Of a stretch of DNA of 64,000 nt, positions 34,925 to 46,569 are shown in pieces. The DNA is from Microthyrium microscopicum. Taxonomy: Eukaryota; Ascomycota; Dothideomycetes; Microthyriales; Microthyriaceae. The DNA lies in NCBI GenBank assembly GCA_010405405.1, contig MU004235.1, forward strand, positions 262,538 through 326,537, in the 5' to 3' direction. Under the pieces are notes generated by a model. The model worked only from the letters and a program-made list of their open reading frames with translations, ran no database searches and was not told the origin of the DNA. A program made the translations under genes and the position numbers. The first letter of the stretch is position 1, and each line of letters starts with the position of its first letter.

Positions 34925-35180
34925 GATGTTGGATTGCAAAAATATTATCGGATGTTAGAAAGGCAATAAATTTCCCAGCCAGCTCCAATATTTTTTATCT
35001 CGAAAATTTCCCCGCTACCAAAAACGCTGCAGCCAATCACAGACTTCACACAATCACTAGCCCCGAAACTCAACCGGCCTACATGACGATGTCTTGGCAT
35101 CAACTCGAGCTTCCTCCGCTTCAATCGTTCGGAACCCAACCCCATTTCATACACCAAACAACTTCATAAACACCGCAATC
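34925..35180. promoter_or_regulatory. Shared divergent promoter of NOP2 and GET5
   Basis: The two start codons are 256 bp apart and face away from each other. The gap contains 'cagccaatcac', a CCAAT-box candidate, near 35,030. No TATA box is obvious. Confidence 0.55.
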
Positions 35181-35899
35181 ATGACAGAAATCTCCTTCGC
35201 CCGCTCCTTTCTCTCCGCCCTCGACGGCCGCCCCATAAAAGTCACCAGCGACCACATCAGCGATCCACGCCAACTCCCCGCCCAAGTCAGCGTATGCCTC
35301 ACCATCCATTGCCTGCTCATACATCCAACTAACTCTACTAATAATAGTATACACTCCCAAAATACCCACATTCACCACCAAAACGCAAGCGCTCCGACTC
35401 AACCTCCACACCAACCAACACCTCCTCCGCCTCGTTAAGCGTCAACCTATCAACCATGAAATTCCCCACACACACGCTGAAATTGGACGGGCAAAGCGGG
35501 AGTACGAGCGTCTTTGATTTGAAGAACGCATATGTCAAGCGCTTCAGTGTGCCGGTGGACAAGATCAAGTTGTTATATGCGAAGAAACCTGTGGCGGACT
35601 CAAAGACGCTGGGTGAAGTAATTGGGAGCGCGACGGGAGATGTGGAGTTTTCGGTTATGTTGATGGGTGGTGTGGTGCCGAGTGATAGTGCGCCTGAAGA
35701 AAATGTGCCGGCAGCTAAGGAGGCGCCGGTGGAGAAGCAAAGTAAGAAAGAGGACAAGCACGTTTCGGCAGGACCGTCAGGGAAGGAGTTGGAGACGGAT
35801 GCGTTTTGGGAGGATCTTAAAGGCTTTTTGGTGCAGAGGTTGAAGGATGAGGGTGAGGGAGAGAGGTTGGCGAAGGTGTTTAGGAAGGCAGCGAGTTGA
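35181..35899 (+). CDS. GET5: Get5/Mdy2, ubiquitin-like subunit of the GET tail-anchored protein pathway
   Basis: Exons 35181-35291 and 35348-35899 give 220 residues. An alternative donor, GTCAGC, six bases earlier keeps the frame too. The N-terminal 'ISFARSFLSALDGRP' segment matches the Get4-binding helix of fungal Get5. A ubiquitin-like fold follows at residues about 75-145 ('THTLKLDGQSGSTSVFDLK' to 'FSVMLMGG'). The last 35 residues ('FWEDLKGFLVQRLKDEG') match the homodimerisation domain. Get5 with Get4 hands tail-anchored membrane proteins from Sgt2 to Get3 in the cytosol. The first exon is C-rich and the second G-rich on the coding strand, an abrupt skew change. Confidence 0.85.
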
Positions 35900-36298
35900 A
35901 GCGTCGCATTGTGGAATTCATTGAATAGCAAGCGAGTATAAGTTTCAGCAAATATCATGTCCATGTCATTTTCTATTCTTTTCGTGAATAACGAAATAAG
36001 TGTGTACACAAAGGGCTGATGGCAACTCATTCATCATTCAGCCAGATCCTGGATGAGTACAAAAAAAGAACATAACAACAGCATCATCCGCATGTCATAA
36101 TCTACACTGCTTGTCGCCCGCCTCCAGCACTCGCAGCAACCAGGGCCAAAGCAGGGGATACAGAAATTTCATCTCGCTTTAAACCCAATGCTGCAGTGTT
36201 TTTTGATAGAGAGAAAAAAGTGCGTTTATTTCACGCCAGTCGAGTAGTTTGGGGTATCGTAGAGCCCGCCGCATTCAGGTCGTCGTCTTGCATGTAAG
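35900..36298. other. Convergent 3' flanks of GET5 and cofilin
   Basis: This short region between two gene ends has A/T runs usable for 3' end formation on both strands. No other feature was seen. Confidence 0.5.
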
Positions 36299-36927
36299 TT
36301 AACGGCCCTTGTGGACTCTGCTCTTGATTTCGTCATACTCGATATCGTCGGCATCGTTGGCTTGGATATCGGCAGCGAGACCGTTGAGAGAGCGCTTAAG
36401 TGCTTCTTTGGACGACGAGTACATCATGCGAGGCTATTGTCCATTGTATTAGCCTCCAATCTTTAGTAGTCATAGCTCCCAAGGCAGACTTACATATTGT
36501 GGCGCATCATCTGGGCACCAAGTGATAAAGGTAATCTTGTTGCGTAGACCCTCGCCATTCTCGAGTTCGTACTCAAAGTCGTAAACAGCATAGCGTCCGC
36601 CAATGCCCTCTTTGCCTTTTCGGTCCTTGGATTTTGCGTTGAGGAGTTTTTCGCGGAAGATGGCGTAGTCGGCGTTGTCGCTCTTTTCTTCAACGACAAT
36701 CTCTTTCCAGTCGTCGCTGATGGTGTAGATTATCCACTTGAGGGATTTTCCTAGCTTGAGCTCGTTGAAGGCGGTGATGCACTCGGGGGCAACGGATACA
36801 CCAGAGGAAGCCTGTGTATTGTTAGCTTGGGATCTTTTGCTGCTCGAGGCCGGTGGTTGTGGTGGATTGGATGCCTGAGAGTGGGCTGCGCGGAGCTGGT
36901 GATAAGGATGGTGGGAAGGCATACCAT
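36299..36927 (-). CDS. COF1: Cofilin (ADF/cofilin actin-severing protein)
   Basis: Exons on the minus strand are 36925-36927 (only the ATG), 36494-36811 and 36299-36433, giving 151 residues. Exon 1 is the start codon alone, followed by donor GTATGC and acceptor CAG before 'ASSGVSV', as in other fungal cofilin genes. The ADF-H domain spans nearly the whole protein. It has the N-terminal Ser region (SSGVSV), the '[18 protein letters not shown]' segment, the long actin-binding helix region ('[10 protein letters not shown]'), '[12 protein letters not shown]' and the basic '[11 protein letters not shown]' helix. Cofilin severs and depolymerises ADP-actin filaments in patches and growing tips. A continuous frame from 36922 is the unspliced intron read-through and should not be used as the start. 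Confidence 0.93.
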
Positions 36928-37913
36928 GATGAGAGTGCTTGCGGATGAATTCGTAGTATGTGGAGATGCGTGTTTGGAGCGTGAAGAGAGAAAAGGAATA
37001 GAGATTTGATATGAGGACGGAAAGTGAGAAAGAGGGGAGGAGTAGAGAGTATTTGGGCAGTGGGAGAGGAAGGAGAGTTGTTTAGTGGGGCAAGCTTTCG
37101 TTGCACGAGAAACCGCTGCCCATCAATCAATTAAGCCTGGCCAGTTCTTGTCAGCCTGCTCTCCGTCAACATCGAAATCCTACTCCAGTATCAACTTCTG
37201 TGAATTCGTTGAAGCTTATCATATACCTTGCGGCAATTATCTCATCTGCTCCATCCCGCGACATCAGCCTTGTACTAGAGTAGTAGTTGATGTAAACACG
37301 AAACACGTCACTTCTTTCGCCAGCCATTGTCCCTTGCGGTACTCCCAGATCAGATCAAATATGTTGCCTAGTACTCTATACTATGTACCTACTTAGGTAT
37401 CGCTCATAACATCAGAAGCCATAAATAGCATCGTCTAGTCATCAGCCAGCCGTGGTCAGCTGCTGTGAACGCAGTTGTATAATGCCATAGGAGCTCACAA
37501 GCTCGTCCATGGTTGCGAGAACAAGATCACAGGCTACCAGCATAGGACTATCATTCAGAGAGTACATAGTATATTCAGAAAATACCATCAGAGTTGAAAA
37601 CTTTACCATTGATCTACTTTTAACACTACAATCCCCTTCTGGAGGTTTTTTTTATAAATACAAGAAACAGATCAAAAACTCCTCCACAATGCCCCCTGCT
37701 CCAATGCAAATATCAAACAGGAGAGTGGAGAAGTATTCCAGGCGCCACTACTCTAACAATCAATACAATCAAGAATAGGTTTACCAGTATTTTTATAACA
37801 AGGTGTGGGGGTATGTGAGTACCGAGATCAAAAACCACCACGCGTTCCATTCTCGGATTTTCTTCTTCATCTTCTTTCTTTTCAGGCAGACGTGATTTAG
37901 AGCTGCAGTTTTT
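36928..37913. other. Intergenic, cofilin promoter and HSP60 3' flank
   Basis: No gene is supported. The part next to the cofilin ATG is purine-rich on the plus strand (CT-rich on the coding strand), a usual fungal promoter feature. Short frames in the middle show no domain. Confidence 0.5.
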
Positions 37914-39798
<1,885 letters not shown>

Positions 39799-39977
39799 TG
39801 TGAAAGAGAGAATGGGGTGTGTGTGATTAAGATGGAAATACCCTGTACCAGAACTCCAGGATGAAAGGACAGCGATATAGGGATGGAAGAATTGGTAGAA
39901 GCGGAGTATGAAGAGATGATGATGTTCAAAAGCAGCGGAAGATGAAAAAAAATCGAGACAGTAAAGTCAAAGGCGTT

Positions 39978-40007
39978 GATTGGCTACAGCACAGAATCTT
40001 CGAGATG
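39978..40007 (-). promoter_or_regulatory. CCAAT box and heat-shock-element-like site upstream of HSP60
   Basis: 'GAA-nn-TTC-nn-GA' spacing occurs at 39993-40007 (aGAAtcTTCgaGAtg), two perfect and one partial HSF unit. Next to it, 39979-39986 reads AGCCAATC on the gene's strand. Both lie about 180-210 bp before the HSP60 ATG. Binding by Hsf1 and the CCAAT complex is inference from known Hsp60 regulation. Confidence 0.45.
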
Positions 40008-40466
40008 GAAGCTGGTGGCCAAAGCGCCCCCTAAGCAACCATCGTCAATGAGATGACAGTGATCACAACCTTGATATTACTCCTTTTTATTCTCTGAAGT
40101 CTAATCTACATATCATGGGCTATATGACAGCTCGAGTCTCTTTGGATAAGTTCTGTAAGGTGCCTTTGGGAGATGTTGCTGTTGAACCCACCCATTACCG
40201 CCAATAGATACTGTATGACAACTCGGTCCACGACGCAATCGAATATCTAGTTATTGAGATAATCTCTTAACATAACAAGTGCTACGAAAGGAACTGCACT
40301 CCATTGGAGGCATTGTGTCATTTGGTGCTCAAGTAAGTGAGCGTGGTAACATATTGGTACACGCAACAGCCCATTAGGAGTCATTCTATAAACATACATC
40401 TCCTTTTCCCTTTGCTCGTTCTAATCAGATTTCCTTGTAATCATGAATCATATCACCCCTCTCAGT
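40008..40466. other. Intergenic between HSP60 promoter and MsrA 3' end
   Basis: No gene, repeat or RNA feature could be supported in this AT-moderate region. Confidence 0.5.
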
Positions 40467-41108
40467 TTAGGACAATGGTGGAAACGATCGAACAAAGTGA
40501 CTGGGGCACTCATATCCGCCTGGGTTGACGTCCAAGTACTACCAAAATGTTAACATCGTATTCGCATCTCGAAATATCATTGATCATACCTTCTGATGAT
40601 ATGCCTCAGCATCATACCACTCGCCCGCTGGTATAATCTCCGTCACAACCTTGCCCTTTGTCCACCACTCCTTCGCCACCTTATCCTTGACCTCCTGTGC
40701 AATCTTCTTCTGCTCCTCACTATGCGTAAACACCGCACTGCGATACTGGCTGCCCGTATCCGGGCCCTGTCGATCCGGAGTGGTGGGATCGTGCATCTTG
40801 AAGAAGAACTCGAGAAGTTCCCGGTAGCTCACTTTGTCCGCGTCATAGTGTACCTGAAGAGCTTCCGCATGTCCGGTTCTACCGGAGCAGACGGCGCGGT
40901 AAGATGGGTTGGATGTGTCGCCGCCGATGTAGCCGACGCGTGCATCAATTAGACCTTTGTTGGCGTAGTGCTTGCGGAAGAGGTGCTCGACGCCCCAGAA
41001 GCAGCCGGCGGCGAAGGTGGCGAGGGGCGCGTTGGGTGGGAGGGACATTTTGTCGGCGGGAGCAGAGGTAAACAGAGTGCGGATGGAACGGGGGAGGAGA
41101 GACAGCAT
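40467..41108 (-). CDS. MXR1: Peptide methionine-(S)-S-oxide reductase MsrA
   Basis: Minus-strand exons 40590-41108 and 40467-40538 give 196 residues. The second exon supplies the conserved 'YLDVNPGGYECPSHF' tail, and both phases are 0. The catalytic 'GCFWG' is at Cys36, followed by 'VGYIGGD', 'TGHAEALQVHYD', 'FFFKMHDPTT' and 'GSQYRSAVFTH', all MsrA signatures. The C-terminal Cys in 'YECPS' can act in regeneration. MsrA reduces oxidised methionine using thioredoxin. The upstream ATG adds 20 residues rich in Leu/Arg that could target mitochondria. The internal ATG at 41048 (MSLPPN) would give a cytosolic form. Dual localisation by two starts is plausible but unproven. Confidence 0.92.
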
Positions 41109-41839
41109 TAATGGAAAAAGGAGAAGCAAGAAGAGATGCTGAAGTCGAGGAATATTGAAGTCTTGGTTGGGGACTGGGTTGGGTGGTTTCTTCCTGGATG
41201 ACGTGAATTGGAGGGGTTGTGCGGTGAAGCGATATAATTGTTAGGTAGTTGTGAATTTCAGATTGTTTGGTAAAGAGGACAAAAAACTGAAAGCTGTTCT
41301 GGAGGAGAAGTACTAGTTTATATCCTTCGCAGAGGTTGTCACGGCAAAGTCGATGATGAAGATATTAGGAATCACGCAAGGCTGTGTAGCAATTTGGAAT
41401 AGCTCCCGGAAGATCGATTTCAATTGGTGCGTCTGTTATGCAGGTATTATTAGAGTAGAGCTCGAATATGTTTTCATATTCTCTGATAACATAATATCAA
41501 ATATGTCTTTGATTGAATACACGTTTTCGACTTACTCTAGTAAGCAACAGCTCTTTACTGGAGTATTCATTTCTCTGGAATTGCCTAGAACTGCTACTCT
41601 ACCTACCATTTCGAAGTCATATTCTACGGTCGTCTAAGACAAATGTTGTTCCATAGTTTTCATCCAGAAATTCCTATTTACTAAAGGTAGTACATAACAG
41701 TCCTGATCTGGAATGTTCAAGTTTCAGCGTCCTTTTTCAAATCTAGAGTAGGTTGTTCAATGAGCTTTCAGTACTACTACAAGTAGACATCAAAATATAA
41801 TTGATTTTGGGAATGTAAATCCCGTAACGCACATGATCA
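41109..41839. other. Intergenic, MsrA promoter and 3' flank of the SURNod19-like gene
   Basis: This is AT-rich non-coding sequence. A 94-codon open stretch at 41,353-41,637 has no domain and no codon bias, and was not accepted as a gene. Confidence 0.5.
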
Positions 41840-43307
41840 TTACTGCTGTTTCGTGCTTAATCTTGCAAACTGCCAGTTAAGTACGCCCATCTCTTCCGCG
41901 TCTCCTCCCATCATACTAGCATGGGCATGTTTTCGTCTATTGTGAAGTTAGCGATTTAGGCTATCCGAGTCGAGTACACAAAACTTACGCTGGATGCTTG
42001 TTCAAGTCATACTTCGCCTCAATCACAACCTTGTCGTCCTTGTGAACCAATAATGGATCCAAACACTCAGTCATGTCATTAAGAGCCAGCCACACATCGC
42101 CATTGGCAGCGGTGTTCTTCTTCTCATAGATAGCCTTTGAATTGCAGACTTCTTTTCCATTGAGATTCATCGAAATGCTCTCGCCACCGTCATGCAAATG
42201 TCCACGGATCTGAAGAATGTAGCCGTCCTCGGTGACGAGCATCTCTTTGCTCTTGTAGGAATATACTTTCTGTCCCTCTGGCGGCCGTAGGGCAGTAAGT
42301 CCATCGTCACATTCTTTGACATTCAAGACAGCGACTCCGCTCTCCATGTAGTCTTTGGGTTTGCCCTCGATGTAGCTGAGTTTGGCGACGGCGTATATCT
42401 TCTTGGTGGCGTTGCCGTAGTTGACGACTTCGCTGGAGAACAGGATCTTTTGATCTTTGCCGAGGTAGTTTCCTGATTTGAAGGTGCCGTTTTGGCCGGC
42501 ATATGGAGAGGATCCACCTTCTTCAGCGACGGCCGTGAGAATAGGCGCGGATAGGGGTTGATTGTTGTTGTTGGCACACTTAAATGGTAGGTGAAGTGGT
42601 TTTCGAACGTTGGCTAGAACGGTATGGTGATTGTAGACATTGTTCGCAACGTCGGCTGGTGATCCATCTTCAAATCTCAAGCTTAGTGCTGCTAGAAGAA
42701 CTGTGATATCTTTTGGGAACCCATCAACAACGCCGGTAATTGAAACACTGCCTTTGTCCATCTTCATGAGAGAGTCCAAACCAGTCTGTTTGGCCGCCTG
42801 AAAAGGAGTTAGTAATGACGGAAAGAGACGGAGAGAGACAGTCGGGGATCCATATTCTGATATAGAACTTACCTCTACAGCTGTAATAAGATCGATCGGA
42901 CCATTCCATACCTCGATGGTTTTTGCGCCAGCGAGTTTGACTTGAGGATCTAAAGGAAGGTTTACGGTCTTGACCACTTTGTATTGAGGTAAGCCGCTCA
43001 TGATAGGGTCCAGAAGCTGGTATTGTTGTGCCTTATCAAGGACCTGAAACATGACTTTGTTGACGTCAATGCCCTTCATATAATTCTTGACAGCTTCGTT
43101 GTTCATTAACCAACTCGTTGCTTGAGATATCAAGTCGGGCATGGAGCCGGTCGATGTCTTAGGAGTGGCGGATTGTCTGCGTTCTGGCATCAAATTAGTG
43201 TCAATTGAACGATAGCTAAGTGATGTGAACTGCTTACCCAGTCTGTTATGATCGATTGCGGCGCCTGAGGCCACAGCCGCAAAACTGACTATGTTGACTG
43301 GCTTCAT
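41840..43307 (-). CDS. Secreted SURNod19-like protein
   Basis: My model has four minus-strand exons: 43238-43307, 42873-43183, 41989-42797 and 41840-41936 (428 residues). Two introns (54 and 75 nt) are multiples of three and lack stops. They show clear signals (GTAAGC...CTAAT...CAG and GTAAGT...TACTAAC...CAG). The third uses GTAAGT, whose TAA would otherwise end the protein. The N-terminus is a signal peptide (MKPVNIVSFAAVASGAA). After splicing it is followed by 'LERRQS', a Kex2-type site. The C-terminal half resembles the stress up-regulated Nod19 family: 'NNVYNHHTVLAN', 'GQNGTFKSGNYL', 'SGVAVLNVKECD', 'QIRGHLHDGG' and a His-rich end 'RKHAHASMMGG'. These are extracellular proteins of unknown biochemistry, with His residues that may bind metal. 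Confidence 0.72.
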
Positions 43308-43386
43308 GATAACGAAGGAAAGCAAAACCTGTCAGTGTGAAGTCGGAGTGCTCTGGCTTATGTCAAAGCGGTGGTTGTCACAGTAT

Positions 43387-43393
43387 CTTTATA
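43387..43393 (-). promoter_or_regulatory. TATA box candidate of the SURNod19-like gene
   Basis: The strand of the gene reads TATAAAG about 80 bp before the ATG at 43307, a normal TATA distance with a short leader. Confidence 0.45.
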
Positions 43394-44560
43394 TCTCCCC
43401 AAGCTAATATGAGACTTGTATAGGAAGCCATATTAGTTTGTACTGTGTACCTAGATACAGTTTAGCCCTGCGCAAGAGGCAAACTACATTTGTGAATATT
43501 GTTGACCATGGCCTTCATAATGATGGTTGAGAGGTAGCTGAACAGAATCTAAATTGAAAGTAGTGGTTTCAAGTCAGTAATTGGATACATTGCTGTACCG
43601 CAAGGGAAGCGTAGTATAAACAACGGTTATGGTGACGGACAATATGGCATTTCCTTGGTCACATCCCATGGGATGCATATATCGACCGTCTGATAATTGT
43701 GAATTACTCGTAAGAAGCATGAAACTGGAGTATGGATACTATAGAAAGGAAAGGCCATATGATATGCGAGAGTTAGCCAGATCCGCGGGAGGGATTACTG
43801 TTAAGGGTTCTGGCCAGTGTTAGTTCTGTCTTCTAGAATGAGTACACCAATACGAAGAACGCTGTGAAAGTCTATCGATATTAAATCTGTGGAGTGCGTC
43901 GTGAAGGCCATGGTTCCTCGTTAGAGGACACTACCAATCTCGTTAGGTTTACGAGCTCGGTCCAAAGCTCACGCTCACCCCCGCACTCTGGCACTCTGGG
44001 ACGGTGAAGACTGGTAATATTGATAGGCTTGCTGGTTGAACGTAGTAGGTCTTTGAAGGTCTTCAGTGTGTAGACCCATGCAGTGTAGCAAACCCACCCA
44101 GGGATCGTAAAATTATTGGAAAACGGATTCAGAAACCCTGCGAGGATTACATTTTAATCAAATGGCACGCTTGTCCACAAAGACGGTAGACGCCAGATCG
44201 GGTAGTTGTCACAACTTCCACGTCTTTAACAAAACAACTCGAAAATGAAGCGATAAAATGCGACTTTCGAATTGAACTGTAACGCGCGAGCTATGTTGAG
44301 AAGCTCGAGAGATACTTATGGATTCAGAATCTCGCGCGAGAATTCTCCGAGTGCAAATTCTAACAGGTAGTTGCGGCATCTCGCGGCATCTTGAACGACG
44401 GCATAGAATGATCTGTCAGAAATGTCATCTCATTCGTGTTATACATAAAAGAAGAAATTGCACCAGCAATCAAGGTCGTTGTGTTCCCAGAAACATAAAG
44501 CTCGTGGTCGTTTACTCATAGCTACGACGCCAGGTATTTCCTCTCAGCATAACCGGTATC
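43394..44560. other. Divergent intergenic region
   Basis: This is upstream sequence of the SURNod19-like gene (left) and the DUF1348 gene (right). Short frames occur, for example at 43,629-43,823, but nothing recognisable. No repeat was noticed. Confidence 0.5.
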
Positions 44561-45068
44561 ATGGCCACACCACCCTTCAACGCTGAAACGGCTCAGCAGA
44601 AAGTCAAAAAGGCACAGGACTTGTGGAATACCAGGTACGTTTGTTGATCTGCATACGGCCCAGGTGTCCATCCTGACCAAGTCGCCTAGAAACCCTGAGG
44701 CAGTGGCCAAAGCTTATACTCCTGATTGTGTATGGAGGAACCGAGACTTCTTCATCAAGGGAACCAGGGAGATTGTCGACCTACTCACTAAGAAATGGAG
44801 CCGCGAGGTAGACTATCGTCTACGCAAAGAGCTGTTTGCATTTAGTGACAACAAGATTGCTGTACAGTTCTGGTATGAGTATCGTGATGTCGATGATGGC
44901 CTTAAGTGGAAACGATGTTATGGATTGGAGGATTGGACCTTCAATGACCAGGGAGTGATGCGCAAGCGCATGATGAGTGGCAATGATATTACAATCTCTG
45001 ATGATGAGCGTTGGTTCAGGAATGGAGTTGATGTCAACACGGTCGCAATATCCGAGAAACATTGGTAG
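44561..45068 (+). CDS. DUF1348 family protein (NTF2/SnoaL-like fold)
   Basis: Exons 44561-44634 and 44690-45068 give 150 residues, the normal length of this small family found in bacteria and fungi. The intron has donor GTACGT and is 55 nt. Family features include 'AQDLWNTRNPEAVAKAYTPD', 'CVWRNRDFF', 'GTREIVDLLTKKW', 'YRLRKELFAFSDNKIAVQF' and 'YEYRDVDDGLKWKRCYG' with 'RWF' near the end. The fold is a cone-shaped alpha+beta barrel able to hold a small ligand. No biochemical role is established for the family. It ends 70 bp from the convergent roadblock gene. Confidence 0.85.
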
Positions 45069-45138
45069 CTGATGGCATTGGTGAATAGTCCGTCAAGGTA
45101 GCCCATCGGGAGGAAATTTGATGAACTTCTTGCCAACT

Positions 45139-45667
45139 TCAAGCTGGGGGTGTGTCATGCACTACTACGAGTAGGAACTTAGAGTCTTTGGAGCTATTAG
45201 CAATTTCTACTAGAACACAATCTCAATCCGTTATACGTACGCGGCACCACCACAAGCTCGCTCTTCTTAGTTCGAACTCTGAGTAAACGGACTTCATCTT
45301 CAACATCCAAGTCTTCAACCAGGCCTTCGGTGGCCTTGACATATTTCCATACTGCTTTGGCAACATCTTCGCCAGTCTGTTGTCCCTCCGCTTCACCATC
45401 TTCAGTCGCGAAGGCTCCGGAATTTCGCAGGCTATCGGAGCCGTTGGTAGCTGTAGATTTTGCAGGAGAGGTGAAAGTTCGCACGGGCGATGTTGAGATT
45501 GTTGCAGCATCAGCAGCAGTGGAAGAAGCTCTTTTGCGTCGTAAGGCAAGGAGGCCATCAGCTCGAAGAATAGCGCCGTCGGTTCGTGAGAGGACGAGGG
45601 TGGATTGAACGCCTGGTTTGGCACTCATTCGGGCCAGCAGGCCAAGACTTTCATCGGAAGGCTCCAT
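45139..45667 (-). CDS. Roadblock/LC7-domain protein
   Basis: Minus-strand exons 45241-45667 and 45139-45185 give 157 residues. The splice (GTACGT...AATAGCTCCAAAG) restores the conserved end 'SKFLLVVVHDTPPA', which the unspliced frame loses. The domain begins 'LGLLARMSAKPGVQSTLVL', continues 'TDGAILRADGLLALRR' and resumes with 'AKAVWKYVKATEGLVEDL' and 'DEVRLLRVRTKKSELVVVP'. An insert of about 60 Ser/Thr/Ala-rich residues splits the two halves. Roadblock proteins serve as dynein light chains or as Ragulator/Ego-type scaffolds for small GTPases. Dynein association is the usual annotation, but the insert leaves the role open. Confidence 0.8.
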
Positions 45668-46569
45668 TAGAGTGATCAACTTGTAAATGAATTGAGTGAC
45701 GGTCGCGATATACATGATGGTGTTGGCACAAAACACGCGAGAAATCACTAGCGTCGAAACTGTCCAAAGCTTTCGGCCAATCAGCTTCAACTTCAGCCTT
45801 GTCCACTCAACTCCATCTCACAAATTATGAGTCTCGAAAATTGGATCAGGCGTCGAGACTAGTCATGGAGAATCAAGTCCTGGTCCCAATTCTACAGACT
45901 GCCAGGTCTGCTTCATCAAAATGGTATTGCTGTGCCGCGACTGCAAGTGGTTGCAATTGTAAAGTCGAGTACTCAAAGCGTTGGTGATGTAAAATTGTAA
46001 TGCCTGTGCACTCTGGAAGGTCGCATCTGTTTAAGCTTCTTAGTACTAGTACAAATCAAAGCTGAAGTGGATTACTGACATCAAGAAAATATCTGTCACT
46101 TAAGGACAAGAATATGCTCCATTCTATCAGGTAAGTACTTGCTGCCCTATATCCGTACATGGTAGCGGGTTCGCTCGGGCCTGCTGATTGGCGACGAGAG
46201 TACAGGGAACAAGTTCGTTTATCAATCCAAATATTAGATGATCGACCAGAAAATTCAAATCGTTCTTTCCATTGACTTTGCGACAGCATCATTTCTCATA
46301 CACACCTGCGATCTGACAACCCACCATGCAAGTGTAAAGAGCAAGAGTAATGATTATTGAGTGTTTTGTTCTGAGACACCGGTCAATCAAGGAACAAATA
46401 CGTCAGATCCCGAGCCGGTAGTACCAGGGAGTCAGTGTAAAAATGAGCTTTGTGATCTCGGCCTTGTTGAACGCCGGCGCGACCGAATCATGGCCGATGT
46501 CTTCCAAAAAGTTGGTCGTCTTAAGCTTTCCATTCTTCTTGGCTTTTTGGTAGTCCAAAAATTCTAGCT
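45668..46569. other. Divergent intergenic region before the tannase gene
   Basis: No gene is supported. Scattered short frames on both strands were judged chance. No repeats were seen. Confidence 0.5.

Noticed and set aside
34101-34958. A 285-codon Ser-rich open frame on the plus strand
   Set aside because: It is antisense to the Asp/Glu-rich N-terminus of NOP2, whose GAN-type codons give Ser/Leu-rich complements. The sense strand has a clear family match.
35338-36030. A 230-codon open frame on the minus strand
   Set aside because: It lies antisense to GET5 exon 2, whose ubiquitin-like and dimerisation domains are recognisable.
41353-41637. A 94-codon plus-strand frame in AT-rich DNA
   Set aside because: No domain, codon bias or splice-consistent extension; the length is within chance for this composition.
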